Counted from the stretch's first letter, positions 25,807-35,176 are shown. The stretch: DNA of 64,000 nt from Anaerobutyricum stercoris (GCA_019116455.1 DXBR01000036.1:1-64000), one strand, 5' to 3'. Made by a program: numbers and translations. Notes: generated by a model not told the origin, from the sequence alone.

Positions 25807-26081
25807 CTCATCAACTCCTCATTTTTTTCTCCGCGCCCAAATTGCCCTTTACACGCGTATTATGACTACTTTATTAGGCTATTTAGATAATATTAGGTAA
25901 TACAGCTATACTACCTATTTTATTTATTTTTTCCTTTATATAGATAAATGGTAACATTGGTAACATATAATAGAATAACCTTTGTTTATCAGGTTTTTTG
26001 CGTTTCTAAAACTGTTCTCTTTCCGTGTTACCACAATTTTGTGGTATCACTTGCATTCGATACCGTTGCCATTTACAATTG
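25807..26081. promoter_or_regulatory. AT-rich gap with GGTAAC repeats: candidate replication origin or operator
   Basis: This 275-base gap in the replication operon is strongly AT-rich at 25851-25945. It has two direct GGTAACAT copies (25950-25957, 25959-25966), the perfect dyad TACCACAATTTTGTGGTA (26029-26046), an overlapping GGTATC/GATACC pair (26043-26048 and 26059-26064) and TAGGTA/TACCTA arms. No ORF with a ribosome site is seen. Iteron-like repeats next to a melting region suit an origin, but this is inference. Confidence 0.4.
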
Positions 26082-28505
26082 TCACATATCTACCCTTTTG
26101 TCATCACCTTTTGGTATCGCTTCAAACCCTCTTTGTATGCCATATGGACCATATCTCCGCTTAGATTTATTCCTTCTCCAGCCTTTGATACCAGACAAAA
26201 TCCCATTGATTTCTCTGCTGTCGGACTTCTTTATGTACTTCGGATCCCCGCTGAAGCATTCCGCCCATACTTCCACCGCACAGACTTTTTCCCTCTTTAC
26301 CAGCTTGACATCCGGCCCGCGGAGGTTCCCGCTCCAAAATTGGCGGCGCTGCGTAAGCGTAAAAGAGTTCCAGTTTTCCGGGACTTTCTGTTCCAGAAAT
26401 TCCAGCACGAGGCCTTCCTTCCCGGAGTTTTCCCGGTGATGTTCCTGCATCTCTTCCGCCAGCTTTTCCACATCCTTGTCCAGATACAATGGCTCTCCCA
26501 GCATCCAGTAGGTATAGGCTTCCGCCCAGATCTGGTCCACCTCTTCCGGAAGGTTCCGCCATATGGATTTCTTTGCCGGGTATACGCCCACATCCACCGG
26601 CCAGAACCGCCGGTTCCCGGTCGTATCTTTCAAAAATTCTTCCTCATTACTGGTCCCGAAGAACACGCACCGGCGCGGATGCCGGTTCACCCGCCGGCCG
26701 TACGCCGCCCGGTAGATATCTTCCCGTTTGGATAAAAACTGCTTGACCGCGTTCGTCTCCTGCTTTGTCATGGCGGTCAGCTCGCCCACTTCGTTGATCC
26801 AGGTTCCCTGTATCAGCTCCGCCGCTTCCTTCCCTTCAAAGGACGTGAGGCTGTCGGAAAACCATTCTTTTCCAAGCGTACTCAAAAAGGTGCTCTTACC
26901 GATACCCTGCGGCCCAGTGAGGATAGGCATATAGTCGTATTTCACGCCGCCCACGATGGCACGGGCCACCGCGGCGCAGAGGGATTTGCGCATCACTGCA
27001 CGGGTATAGGCATTGTCTGCAGCCCCCAGATAGTCCGGCAGTAGGGTATCCAGCCGGGGAACGCCATCCCACTGCAGGCTCTCCAGATAATCTTTCACAT
27101 CATTCACCTTATTCTGGCTGCTCACGATGAGGAGGGCATTGTCAAGCTTCTCCTTCCCGGTGATGCCGTAAAAAAGTTCCAGATAATTATAATAACCAGC
27201 GTCGTCTTCGTCCTTCCACCGGCGCTTCTGCGCTGTTCTGTCCCATGGCACAGGCCCTGTCAGCAGGCTGCACCCGGCGAACTCGTCTGTCACGATCTTC
27301 CCCTGCAGGTTCGGGTCATTCTCAAGGACAAGGACCGCATTATTGATGGTCTTCGCTATTTTTCCAGAAGCATCCTTTGTAAGTCGATCCATCCAGGAAT
27401 AATCTGTCTCCTCCGAATCTTCCACCGGCGTATCAAACGCTGCCTTCGCCTGCTCAAACGCCTCCTTCGTCATGAGGGTAGATACCTGTTTATCATCCCT
27501 TGCCAGACGCGACATCGCCATAAAAGAGGGTAGCTTGTTGTTCGGCGTTCCCTCTTTCGCCTCCGCATCCTGGTCGCCGAACATATGCAGGCGCACCATG
27601 TCAAATGCATTGACCAACAGGCCGGAACACGGGTCTGTTGCGTGGTGAGAATAGAGGAACAGGTCGCCATCATAGACAACCGCGCCGCCCTGCGTGGAAC
27701 CGCCCGTATATGTATATCTGCCTGGTATGGCTGTCTCCTCATACATGCCGGGGATAAAGGCTGCCATCGCCTGTGTGATGCTGTACGTCCGGCAGAAGGC
27801 GCCGATCACGCCGCGCTTTGTGGTCGGGTCTTCCTGACGCGCCAGGCGGCGCTTTTCCAGTTTCTCTGTCCCCGGTACTTTTGGCCATTGGCTGACATCC
27901 GTCCAGTCGCCGTACATGGCCAACAGGCCGTCCTTGCTGCAGAACGGGCTGTCGTAGACCTGGTAAATGTATTCCCCATCCTGACAGCAGCTTGGCCAAT
28001 ACATGAGCCTTGCGGATTCAAAGGTCGTCGGGTCACAGAACTCGATCCCGATAAGCGACGCCAGCTTTCTCGCAGCCGGCTCATATTCATCCGATGAGGC
28101 CGTTACATCCAACGGGATGATGACACGCAGCCGCGGGGCATATCCTGTGTGTTTTCGTGTGCTGTAAACGACAGCGGCGCATCCAAGGCCGCTGATCCGC
28201 CGCAGGATATCTTCTGTTCCCCCGGCGGGAATATTATCCATGTCCAAGGTCACAAGATCCCTGCCGGTAAGATATACCGGTTTTCGCCGGCCATTGGAAA
28301 AGGTACCGCCTACAAATCCGCCGACGTCTTTAAGCTCCGCCTGTTTTGCTTTTCCCATGGCCAGATATTCTTCCATGGTCTCACTGCTGCGGACCGGCGT
28401 TTTCAGTTTATCCACAAACTCAGACCAAAGGATGGAGCTCTCCGGCCAGTGTGTTGCCTTCCGGCTTCCCGCCGTGCTGATGCGTAATGTTCGATTATAC
28501 TGCAA
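26082..28505 (-). CDS. Primase-helicase, virulence-associated E (VapE) family
   Basis: 807 residues from a TTG with GGAGGGAG upstream. The N-terminal half resembles archaeo-eukaryotic-type primase/PriCT regions (VTLDMDNIP block near 85; RLRVIIPLD near 120), then a Cys/His-containing linker. The C-terminal VapE ATPase has Walker A GPQGIGKST near 535, NEVGELTAM (Walker B-like) and the R-R-C-V-F-F-G-T-S-N and RRFWPVDV motifs. It primes and unwinds phage DNA. Long but normal for a primase-helicase fusion. Confidence 0.92.
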   Translation of the reverse strand: MQYNRTLRISTAGSRKATHWPESSILWSEFVDKLKTPVRSSETMEEYLAMGKAKQAELKDVGGFVGGTFSNGRRKPVYLTGRDLVTLDMDNIPAGGTEDILRRISGLGCAAVVYSTRKHTGYAPRLRVIIPLDVTASSDEYEPAARKLASLIGIEFCDPTTFESARLMYWPSCCQDGEYIYQVYDSPFCSKDGLLAMYGDWTDVSQWPKVPGTEKLEKRRLARQEDPTTKRGVIGAFCRTYSITQAMAAFIPGMYEETAIPGRYTYTGGSTQGGAVVYDGDLFLYSHHATDPCSGLLVNAFDMVRLHMFGDQDAEAKEGTPNNKLPSFMAMSRLARDDKQVSTLMTKEAFEQAKAAFDTPVEDSEETDYSWMDRLTKDASGKIAKTINNAVLVLENDPNLQGKIVTDEFAGCSLLTGPVPWDRTAQKRRWKDEDDAGYYNYLELFYGITGKEKLDNALLIVSSQNKVNDVKDYLESLQWDGVPRLDTLLPDYLGAADNAYTRAVMRKSLCAAVARAIVGGVKYDYMPILTGPQGIGKSTFLSTLGKEWFSDSLTSFEGKEAAELIQGTWINEVGELTAMTKQETNAVKQFLSKREDIYRAAYGRRVNRHPRRCVFFGTSNEEEFLKDTTGNRRFWPVDVGVYPAKKSIWRNLPEEVDQIWAEAYTYWMLGEPLYLDKDVEKLAEEMQEHHRENSGKEGLVLEFLEQKVPENWNSFTLTQRRQFWSGNLRGPDVKLVKREKVCAVEVWAECFSGDPKYIKKSDSREINGILSGIKGWRRNKSKRRYGPYGIQRGFEAIPKGDDKRVDM

Positions 28506-28518
28506 ACGTCTCCCTCCT

Positions 28519-30513
28519 CTAATCTTTCATGTAATAGCTTCCCTCAAACCCGGCGCCCCGAAGGATCAGTCCCGGCGCCCAGGAAATGGGTTCTGCCATG
28601 ATGCTGCAGATCTCTTCCACCGTCACATCCATGGGAGCATCGATGATGACTTCGTCATGGACGTGAAAGACTACCTGCAGCCCTCGGTCTTCTATCTTTT
28701 TCAGTGTCTCTGCCAGGCAGTCCCTTGCGACTGCCTGGACAATGTTTTCCGTCATTTTCCCGCCGTATGTCGATGTGACTTCCCACTTCTTTGACTGCTG
28801 CCCTACTGTATGATAATGGACTGCCATTTTACCAAACTGGTTTTCCTGCAGGAACGGCTTAGGGTAATACAATTTCCTGCCCGATGGCAGCTGCACCGTC
28901 AGGAAACACTGTCCATACACGATGTCTCCCTCCAGGGCAAATATCAATCCATGGATTGCTTGTGGCTGCGCCGTCTGCATGGCCGTGAGCGCTGCCTGTT
29001 CCACGGCATACCACAGGTCACAGATCCGCCGGTTGGCCTGCCGCCAGCGCTGGACGATGTCCGGAAGTTCCTCTTCCGGGATTCCCATGTTCAATGCACC
29101 CATGGACACCAGCGCATTCACTCCGCCCTGATAACCCAGGGCAAGAGTGGCCACTTTTCCTTTCTGCCGCAGGCTGTACTCCGGGTTTCCTTTCACGATC
29201 TTCTCGATCGGCACATGAAACATCTGCGATGCCGTTGCCTCATAGATCTTGCCGTGCGTGGCAAACACTTCATTGACCCACTGCTCCCCGGCCAGCCAGG
29301 CGATAACGCGCGCCTCAATGGCAGAGAAATCAGCGACCACGAACTTATGCCCCTCGGACGGGATGAACGCCGTCCGGATGAGCTGGGAGAGCGTATCCGG
29401 CACATTCCCATACAGCATCCGGACGCCATCATAATTTTTCTTTTTCACAAGGTTTCTGGCATCGTCCAGTGTCTTCAGATAATTCCTCGGCAGGTTCTGC
29501 ATCTGGACCATACGCCCAGCCCAGCGGCCGGTCCGGTTTGCCCCGTAATACTGCGTCAATCCACGCACCCGGTCATCTCCGCCTTTGGCTGCCTGCATCA
29601 CCACATATTTTTTTATGGATGTTTTGCCCAGCTGCTGCCGGATCTCCAAGACCCGCCGCACTTCTGCTGGGAGGTCCTCTATCCCCAAAAGGTTGGAGAC
29701 ATCCTCTTTCCGGAGGCTCTCCAGCTGGATGTCTGTCCCATACCAGTCGAACATCGTTTCCTCCAGCCACGCCTTTAGCTGCGCTGTGCTGTTTGGGTTT
29801 GAAAGCCCCGTGATCCTTACTGCCTCGTCTGTCAGATCCTGTGCCGACTGCTCGTGGATGGTGAGCGCGCCCTCGATCAGATCGGCATCCACCCGGACAC
29901 CGAGGGTGTTCATCTCCGTGGTCATCCTCCACAGGTGTTCCTCACCCTCCGGCATCGGGAATAGCTTAAGTCTCTGCAGGATCTCGTACTCCGTCACCAC
30001 ATCCTGCCGGTTATACTCCTTGAACAGCTCCCATTTTTCAGGCGCGTGCTGTGGCAGGTTCCATGTCCGCCCGCCGTTCCTCTTTGTAGGTTTGCAGGGC
30101 ACACAGAAATACCGGATGAGGGCCTTGCCAACAGACAGCTTCTGCTTATCTTGCGGCAGCCCGATGGCCTTGCCGGTGGCATCCAAACCTGCCGGGTACC
30201 CGCAGTAGAGGCTGTGCGCCATCGTACAGCGCCACTGTACAAGGGGCGTCACATAACCCGCCTGGTTCAGGCAGTACCACTCAAACGCCGCATTATAGGC
30301 GTGTTTCATGATATTTGGATCCGACAAAGCCTGCTGGATATCCTCTGGAATCTTTTCTCCATTCGCCAGATCTATGACTTTCACCGGCTCACTGTCCGCC
30401 TTGTAGGCAAAAAGCAAGACCGCAAAATCATCCGACTGTGCATATTTGTACAGTCCTACTTTCCCGATATCCTCGCTGGATCTTGTCTCAATGTCTATAC
30501 TTAAATGTCTCAT
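28519..30513 (-). CDS. Phage DNA polymerase, family A
   Basis: 664 residues from MRHLSIDIE (AAGGGAG upstream). The N-terminal DnaQ-like 3'-5' exonuclease starts with the D-I-E motif at residues 7-9. The polymerase domain has motif A DFSAIEARV near 394, the O-helix (K-G-N-P-E-Y-S-L-R-Q-K-G-K-V-A-T-L-A-L-G-Y-Q-G) near 445, and motif C HVHDEV near 615. All catalytic acids are present. Stop is 13 bases before the primase-helicase gene. Confidence 0.96.
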   Translation of the reverse strand: MRHLSIDIETRSSEDIGKVGLYKYAQSDDFAVLLFAYKADSEPVKVIDLANGEKIPEDIQQALSDPNIMKHAYNAAFEWYCLNQAGYVTPLVQWRCTMAHSLYCGYPAGLDATGKAIGLPQDKQKLSVGKALIRYFCVPCKPTKRNGGRTWNLPQHAPEKWELFKEYNRQDVVTEYEILQRLKLFPMPEGEEHLWRMTTEMNTLGVRVDADLIEGALTIHEQSAQDLTDEAVRITGLSNPNSTAQLKAWLEETMFDWYGTDIQLESLRKEDVSNLLGIEDLPAEVRRVLEIRQQLGKTSIKKYVVMQAAKGGDDRVRGLTQYYGANRTGRWAGRMVQMQNLPRNYLKTLDDARNLVKKKNYDGVRMLYGNVPDTLSQLIRTAFIPSEGHKFVVADFSAIEARVIAWLAGEQWVNEVFATHGKIYEATASQMFHVPIEKIVKGNPEYSLRQKGKVATLALGYQGGVNALVSMGALNMGIPEEELPDIVQRWRQANRRICDLWYAVEQAALTAMQTAQPQAIHGLIFALEGDIVYGQCFLTVQLPSGRKLYYPKPFLQENQFGKMAVHYHTVGQQSKKWEVTSTYGGKMTENIVQAVARDCLAETLKKIEDRGLQVVFHVHDEVIIDAPMDVTVEEICSIMAEPISWAPGLILRGAGFEGSYYMKD

Positions 30514-30561
30514 GCTGGTCTCCCTTAGAAAGGCAGAGGGGCACAATGCCCCTCCCTGTTA

Positions 30562-31185
30562 TCAGTACGGCATCCCAGTGATCGGATTGATCGCCTGCGC
30601 CGCTGACTGTTGGTATGCCTGCTGTGTCGTCTGCGCTGGCTGCGGTGCGCCAAACACCTGCGCCGCTGTTGGTGCGGATCCTCCAAGAGACTCTCCATCC
30701 TCCAGTTTCTGCACCGGACCCAAACCACAGCCGATTCCTTTTTTCCCGCCAAACGCATATGGGAAGAACGATACATTCACCCGGCCATAGATTCCGGAAT
30801 ACACTTCGGAATGGTTGATGATAGGATTCCCCATCTTGTCCACGACTTCCGGAGGATAGTCTTCTTTGGCACTGGCAGTAAAGACCCAGTGCCCTTTGCA
30901 CTCCGGACCAAACGGCATCCCATCAGATGGCCGTACTCCATCCCCATCATAGACTGGTGTTGGCACGATCGGCGGGCACTGCCCGTTCCATTTTTCATTG
31001 ATCCCTTTCTGCTTTGCCGCTTCGATGGCCGCATCGATACGGGCTTTTGTGTCTGCATCTGATTTTGGTACGAGGACGGTCACGCTGAACTTTTCTTCCT
31101 GCCCCGGCTGATATGCGTATGGTTTAAATAAATGTACATAAGATAATCTTGCTTTTCCTGTTGTTACGTTCGTTAATTCATTCAT
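30562..31185 (-). CDS. DUF2815 family, predicted single-stranded DNA-binding protein
   Basis: 207 residues from MNELTNVTT, inside the end of the upstream nuclease gene (8-base overlap). An OB-fold-like beta-rich domain with LSYVHLFKPYAY and Y-S-G-I-Y-G-R-V-N-V-S-F-F-P-Y blocks runs to about 160. A Gln/Ala/Pro-rich disordered C-terminus follows. DUF2815 proteins are T7 gp2.5-like SSBs and co-occur with DUF2800 and polymerase A genes, as here. Confidence 0.85.
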   Translation of the reverse strand: MNELTNVTTGKARLSYVHLFKPYAYQPGQEEKFSVTVLVPKSDADTKARIDAAIEAAKQKGINEKWNGQCPPIVPTPVYDGDGVRPSDGMPFGPECKGHWVFTASAKEDYPPEVVDKMGNPIINHSEVYSGIYGRVNVSFFPYAFGGKKGIGCGLGPVQKLEDGESLGGSAPTAAQVFGAPQPAQTTQQAYQQSAAQAINPITGMPY

Positions 31186-32380
31186 CTGGATTTTCCTCCT
31201 TCTTTCCTGCCTCTGATCCGCCAAAGGCTTCTGCCGCGCTCACTTTATTTGTGACCGCCGGACGTTTATCTGATTCTTTTGCCAATGCCGGCTTCCCTGG
31301 CTTTTTGACCACATACTCTCCGACCAGGGTCTGGAATTCTTTTTTGCCGACTGTTTTTTCCACCTGCGCCAGTGACAATGGCGTCCTCTCCCACAGGATG
31401 GCAGCATCGATACCATTATCCGTCAGGGTCTTAAACGCCTTGTCCATATCTGTCCAGTCACGGGATCCTCTGCCTTCCACTGCTTTCCAGCCCGGGATCT
31501 CTTTGCCTGTCAGGCATTCTTTCAGGGCATACTCCTTCAGGTCTTTCAGCCATTTGGCTACATCTTCTCCTTTTTCCAGGTACTCCCCTACTTCTGCATT
31601 GGTGAGGAGCGGCGGCTTTTTATCTGTAAAGAACGCCAGCCGGACATTCTCCTCTGCCCTGGCCCGACACTGCGCACGGGCACGGCAGAACCGGCAGGCT
31701 TCCTCACTGGGAGCAAACTCTCCCTCCCCTTTAAATGCGATCGCCGCCCGATCAGCGATAAAATCGCCGTAAGCCAAAAGTTCTGGAATACCACATTCCC
31801 ACTCTGATATGTTATCGATCCGTGGCTGTACAATGGACAGCTTGACCGTCTCGATCGGGTAGAGGATCCGGCACGCATCATATGCCCCCAAGGCGTACAG
31901 GATCATCTGCAGGTTTTCCTCCGCACTCACAGAGACACCTTTGCCATACTTAAAGTCAATGACATGAAGCGTATCGCCGCCGATCAGGATGCAGTCCGCA
32001 GTCCCGAACCCTTCCGGGACATACTTGTCAAAGTAGACTGTCTTCTCCACATCGGCATGAGGTATATGGGCAAACGCCATTGCCGCAGACTTCACGTAGT
32101 CCAGGTATTCATCCGTGTACCCCTGCATCTCATCCGCCCAGTGCCCGTCCTTTTTCAGTTTATTGACCGCCCGGTTCATCTTCTGTCTGCTGACTTCCTG
32201 CGGGTAAAAATACTGCCGCACTTTGACCTCTGCCAGCGCGTGAGCGAGAGTCCCCTCCGCGGCTGCATCGGATCCGGTATCCGGGAACTGTTCTTCCAGC
32301 CTGGCACTCGGAGTGCAATGCACCCAGCGATGGGCGCTGGATGCACTGAGAAGGGCATGGGCACGTTCTTCTTTTTTCAT
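31178..32380 (-). CDS. DUF2800 RecB/Cas4-like exonuclease
   Basis: 400 residues. N-terminal LLSASSAHRWVHCTPSARLE motif, then a PD-(D/E)xK core with G-T-A-D-C-I-L (about 125) and H-V-I-D-F-K-Y-G-K-G (about 136-145), and a Q-M-I-L-Y-A-L-G helix. A Cys pair (C-R-F-C) plus C at about 231-240 and the N-terminal Cys could hold an Fe-S cluster as in Cas4/AddB. A likely role is recombination-linked end processing with the DUF2815 SSB. Confidence 0.88.
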   Translation of the reverse strand: MKKEERAHALLSASSAHRWVHCTPSARLEEQFPDTGSDAAAEGTLAHALAEVKVRQYFYPQEVSRQKMNRAVNKLKKDGHWADEMQGYTDEYLDYVKSAAMAFAHIPHADVEKTVYFDKYVPEGFGTADCILIGGDTLHVIDFKYGKGVSVSAEENLQMILYALGAYDACRILYPIETVKLSIVQPRIDNISEWECGIPELLAYGDFIADRAAIAFKGEGEFAPSEEACRFCRARAQCRARAEENVRLAFFTDKKPPLLTNAEVGEYLEKGEDVAKWLKDLKEYALKECLTGKEIPGWKAVEGRGSRDWTDMDKAFKTLTDNGIDAAILWERTPLSLAQVEKTVGKKEFQTLVGEYVVKKPGKPALAKESDKRPAVTNKVSAAEAFGGSEAGKKEENPDE

Positions 32381-32844
32381 CAGATCTGCGCCCCCAATCC
32401 CCGTAATGCTGTGGCAAATGCCCCATACTGCTCCTTCGGCAGATCCGGAAGGGATTGCACGCCAAACTGTGCCAAAAGGTTCCGCAATTCTCCCTGCCGT
32501 CCAGAATCCATAAGAGTCATTCCCGCCTTAGACAAGTCTTCCATTGTATAGGAGGGCTGTGCTGTTGGCACTGTTGTCTGAATCGGTTGCTGTGCCCGTG
32601 GCGGTGCCGATTCTTGCGCCGCTGAGGTCGACGGTGCCGCCACAGGAGCTATAGCCTGTGTTGGCGCAGACTGTACTGGTACCTCTTGCTGCACAGGTAC
32701 CTGAGGCGCCGGCACCGCAGATACCACGTCAGCCGTGGTCTTTTTCCCCTCTGTCTTGGATATTGTTCCGTCTTCCCCTGACAAAATCATTTTTGCAAAG
32801 TCTTTCAGTTCTTCCATCGATTCAAATGTTACTTTCATTAACAT
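32380..32844 (-). CDS. Phage protein with Pro/Ala/Gln-rich linker, unknown function
   Basis: 154 residues; GGAGG seven bases before the ATG. Short N-terminal domain (1-30), a long Pro/Ala/Val/Gln-rich disordered middle (about 40-100) and a helical C-terminal domain with MEDLSKAGMTLMDSG. Proteins of this layout occur next to DUF2800 genes in Firmicute phages. Overlaps the nuclease gene by one base. No catalytic motif. Confidence 0.75.
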   Translation of the reverse strand: MLMKVTFESMEELKDFAKMILSGEDGTISKTEGKKTTADVVSAVPAPQVPVQQEVPVQSAPTQAIAPVAAPSTSAAQESAPPRAQQPIQTTVPTAQPSYTMEDLSKAGMTLMDSGRQGELRNLLAQFGVQSLPDLPKEQYGAFATALRGLGAQI

Positions 32845-32873
32845 CTTTATTCCTCCTCATCCTTGTGTTCCCT

Positions 32874-33128
32874 TCAATCATCAAACATCTTCTCTGAAAA
32901 TGCACCCTGTAATAATGCATTCGCTAAGACGTCTCCATCTGCCGGGTTATTCAGTACGCTCGCTATGGAGGATCCTAATGCAGCCGCTATATCAACCGGA
33001 TCACCGCTTCCGAAGCCTATAACGTCTGCCTCCATCGGATCACTGTCCGTTTTGAGTGCGATGGCAAACACGTAGTTGCCCTCAAACACTTTTCTTTCTT
33101 CGCCGCTTTCTACGATTACTTTTACCAT
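32874..33128 (-). CDS. Small acidic phage protein, unknown function
   Basis: 84 residues, good GGGAGGAAGAG site. Alpha/beta, acidic, no membrane segment or motif recognised. First of the replication-module genes on the leftward operon. Confidence 0.65.
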   Translation of the reverse strand: MVKVIVESGEERKVFEGNYVFAIALKTDSDPMEADVIGFGSGDPVDIAAALGSSIASVLNNPADGDVLANALLQGAFSEKMFDD

Positions 33129-33141
33129 GTCTCTTCCTCCC

Positions 33142-33315
33142 TTATTCCGTTAAATCTACCATCATCACAATCGCATTTCCGGGCATGTACTGCTTGTCCC
33201 CGGTGATGGGGTCATTATGCATCAGTACGTCCACCCAACTGACCACCAGCCAGGCCAGTATGGCGATGCTGGCGGCGATCAGGATGGTGCTGGCAAGATT
33301 TTTTAAAAATTTCAT
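33142..33315 (-). CDS. 57-residue single-pass membrane protein
   Basis: MKFLKNLASTILIAASIAIL begins a 57-codon ORF with AAAGGAG about ten bases upstream. One hydrophobic segment at about 9-30, then a polar C-terminal tail with D-P-I-T-G-D. Similar short membrane proteins occur in the early regions of clostridial phages; function unknown. Stop lies 14 bases before the next gene. Confidence 0.7.
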   Translation of the reverse strand: MKFLKNLASTILIAASIAILAWLVVSWVDVLMHNDPITGDKQYMPGNAIVMMVDLTE

Positions 33316-33370
33316 CTTTTCATTTCTCCTTTGTCGGTGTAAAATGAAATTGCTTAATTGTTACTGCGCC

Positions 33371-33598
33371 CTACGGGAGTTGCCGCTCCCCGGGCGCATT
33401 TTCCATATCCGGGATTTCCATGCCGAAGAACTGATACATCCGGCGGGCGTAGATATCATATGTGATCTGCCCGCCTTTCTTCTTCGGCGATATGGCTCGC
33501 CCAAAAGGCCATTTCCCCGCCTTGATCCTCTCCCGGACTTTCTGCGGCCGGCAATGTAAGATCCGTGCCGCTTCTGCTGCGGATATGATCTCCCTCAA
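33371..33598 (-). CDS. Excisionase-like helix-turn-helix protein
   Basis: 75 residues from a TTG overlapping the upstream frame's TGA. It begins with an I-I-S-A-A-E-A-A-R-I-L-H-C helix-turn-helix followed by a winged segment (W-P-F-G-R-A-I). This matches small MerR/excisionase-type DNA-binding proteins. It may be the excisionase, although it is not beside the integrase. Confidence 0.75.
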   Translation of the reverse strand: MREIISAAEAARILHCRPQKVRERIKAGKWPFGRAISPKKKGGQITYDIYARRMYQFFGMEIPDMENAPGERQLP

Positions 33599-33988
33599 GA
33601 TTCATCACCACCTTTCAGTATTTTTAGGACATCCGTCTTCGGCGTATAAGACCGGTTTTCTATGTACCGTTCCTGTCTTCGGACCTCACCCAGCAGCTTC
33701 TCCAGGTCGCGGATCACACGCTTATTGGCCGCCATCCACTCCCGAATCGGCTTCGTCAGCCGCTGAGTGTCCTTTGCATGGCGCCGCTCCCTCCGGACAC
33801 GATGAAGCTGCAGGCCTTCATAGATATAATCCAGCTGAGAATTCTCTTCCAGCTCAATGTGATGCAGGATGTCCTGTGTGGCCGCATCCGCGTCGCTCTC
33901 CGACTGAACTGCTATGCTATACTCCTCATCACAGTTCGTCAGGAACCGAAGAAAGTTTTCTATCTGTGCACTATAATTCGTTGGTCAT
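33595..33988 (-). pseudogene. Early phage gene frameshifted at its start
   Basis: An open frame of about 125 codons (N-F-L-R-F-L-T-N-C ... R-S-Y-T-P-K-T-D-V-L) resembles a common helical protein of clostridial phages. In frame there is no ATG, GTG or TTG before residue ~80. A well-placed GGTAGGTG-ATG at 33988 is out of register by one base and stops after five codons. One extra base near 33980-33985 (ATGACCAACG) explains it. Either a recent frameshift, a sequencing error, or recoding. Confidence 0.55.
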
Positions 33989-34065
33989 CACCTACCTTTA
34001 TCATTATGAAATGTGTTATACTTTCTCTGTTGACACTGTAATATCAGATTAGGAAAGGATTATTT

Positions 34066-34551
34066 ATGGCGCCATTTGAAAATATTACAGAAGATGGTTT
34101 TTCTCTTCTTCAACAAATTCTTGAACACCCAAATACTACGCAAGGAGACTTTTTCTTTACAGAGCCTACCGTTGACGGTCAGATAAAAATATTAGAGACA
34201 GCTGGGCTTGTGCGCGCCAATTCTGAACATAAACTATATGTTACAGAATTAGGCCGGGCAGCCATTAAACATCATCTTCACGAACAACAACAGCTTACTT
34301 TGGTGCAGCAACAACGCCAACAAGAACTTGAATCGCTCCAAACCATTGCTGAATCAGCTAAAAAGCAGGCTGAACTTGCTGCGGCACAAGCTGAGAATGC
34401 TGAGAAAGAAGCTAAAATTGCCCGCCGGGACGCTCGTTTTGCCAAAGTGGTTTCTGTTCTCGCGATTGCCATTCCGATATTATGGGATGTCTTGAAGCCA
34501 TATCTGCCTATAATATCCCAACAGATTTCAGAATTACTCTCAGCAAATTAA
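34066..34551 (+). CDS. Winged-helix protein with coiled coil and C-terminal membrane segment
   Basis: 161 residues with AGGAAAGG upstream. N-terminal winged helix-like part (1-70, ending VTELGRAAIKHHL), Gln/Glu/Ala-rich coiled coil (72-125), and one membrane segment (about 128-146) near the end. On the plus strand, against the leftward phage operon. It overlaps the 34508 gene tail-to-tail by 44 bases. Unknown role; perhaps a membrane-anchored regulator or superinfection function. Confidence 0.75.
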   Translation: MAPFENITEDGFSLLQQILEHPNTTQGDFFFTEPTVDGQIKILETAGLVRANSEHKLYVTELGRAAIKHHLHEQQQLTLVQQQRQQELESLQTIAESAKKQAELAAAQAENAEKEAKIARRDARFAKVVSVLAIAIPILWDVLKPYLPIISQQISELLSAN

Positions 34552-34690
34552 CGATCAGCGCCACTACTGCCAATATTTTCGCCTGGCGGCTTGATTTCCT
34601 TGCCGCCTCTATATTTTCCTTGCGTCTGGCCATAATCTCCTCTATTTCCTTCCATTCATTGTCCGCATTATGTCCTTTCTTAATATCCAT
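34508..34690 (-). CDS. Small coiled-coil membrane protein
   Basis: 60 residues: polar N-terminus, charged helix (about 12-38), one membrane segment (about 40-57). GGGGGTGAAAG site upstream. Its 3' end overlaps the plus-strand 34066 gene. Unknown function. Confidence 0.6.
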   Translation of the reverse strand: MDIKKGHNADNEWKEIEEIMARRKENIEAARKSSRQAKILAVVALIVNLLRVILKSVGIL

Positions 34691-34777
34691 CTTTCACCCC
34701 CAGCCTTATAAAAAATGTGCTACAATCTCCTTACAGGCACCGCCATGCCGAGTATTATGAAAGGAGAATACTATTTC

Positions 34778-35008
34778 ATGCGGAGATACACCCCACCATT
34801 TAATGGCAACCGTTATGTCCTTAATAAATCAACTGGTGAAATACATGACTTGGATAATGAAACATCTTTTTGCCACATTGATGACATGAATCCCGATAAT
34901 GTACTTAATTGTTCCAGTTATGAAGATGCTAACTTACGCGCTGCCTTTTTATCACCTTGCGGTGGAAATGGATGCTATTATTGTTTACGCTCTAAAGACA
35001 AAGGATAA
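34778..35008 (+). CDS. Small phage protein, unknown function
   Basis: 76 residues from MRRYTPPF, ten bases after AAAGGAG; an earlier in-frame ATG is at the ribosome site itself. Aromatic/polar, with a C-H-I-D segment and a C-terminal C-G-G-N-G-C-Y-Y-C cluster that may bind metal. The N-K-S-T-G-E-I-H-D-L-D motif is a recurring short motif in Firmicute phage and host proteins. Overlaps the minus-strand gene at 34978 by 31 bases tail-to-tail. Confidence 0.65.
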   Translation: MRRYTPPFNGNRYVLNKSTGEIHDLDNETSFCHIDDMNPDNVLNCSSYEDANLRAAFLSPCGGNGCYYCLRSKDKG

Positions 35009-35175
35009 TCAGACCGGGTTATGGATTCTAAGGTTCGTAGCCCTTCATCTGTAAATTCCTCTGAAAGAAATTTTGCAAACAATTCTGGCGTCTCGTACTC
35101 TGCAATCAAGTCAAAAATTATTTCACTAAATTTTTTTTCATCTGCAATAGCCTTCAGCCCATCAAATTTCTTCAT
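34978..35175 (-). CDS. Small helical protein after the repeat-bearing pair
   Basis: 65 residues, MKKFDGLKA start directly after GGGGGTGAAAG. All helical, acidic, no motif. It follows two genes that end in the same 8 residues and uses the repeat's GGGGGTGAA as its ribosome site. Function unknown. Confidence 0.65.
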   Translation of the reverse strand: MKKFDGLKAIADEKKFSEIIFDLIAEYETPELFAKFLSEEFTDEGLRTLESITRSDYPLSLERKQ

Positions 35176-35176
35176 C

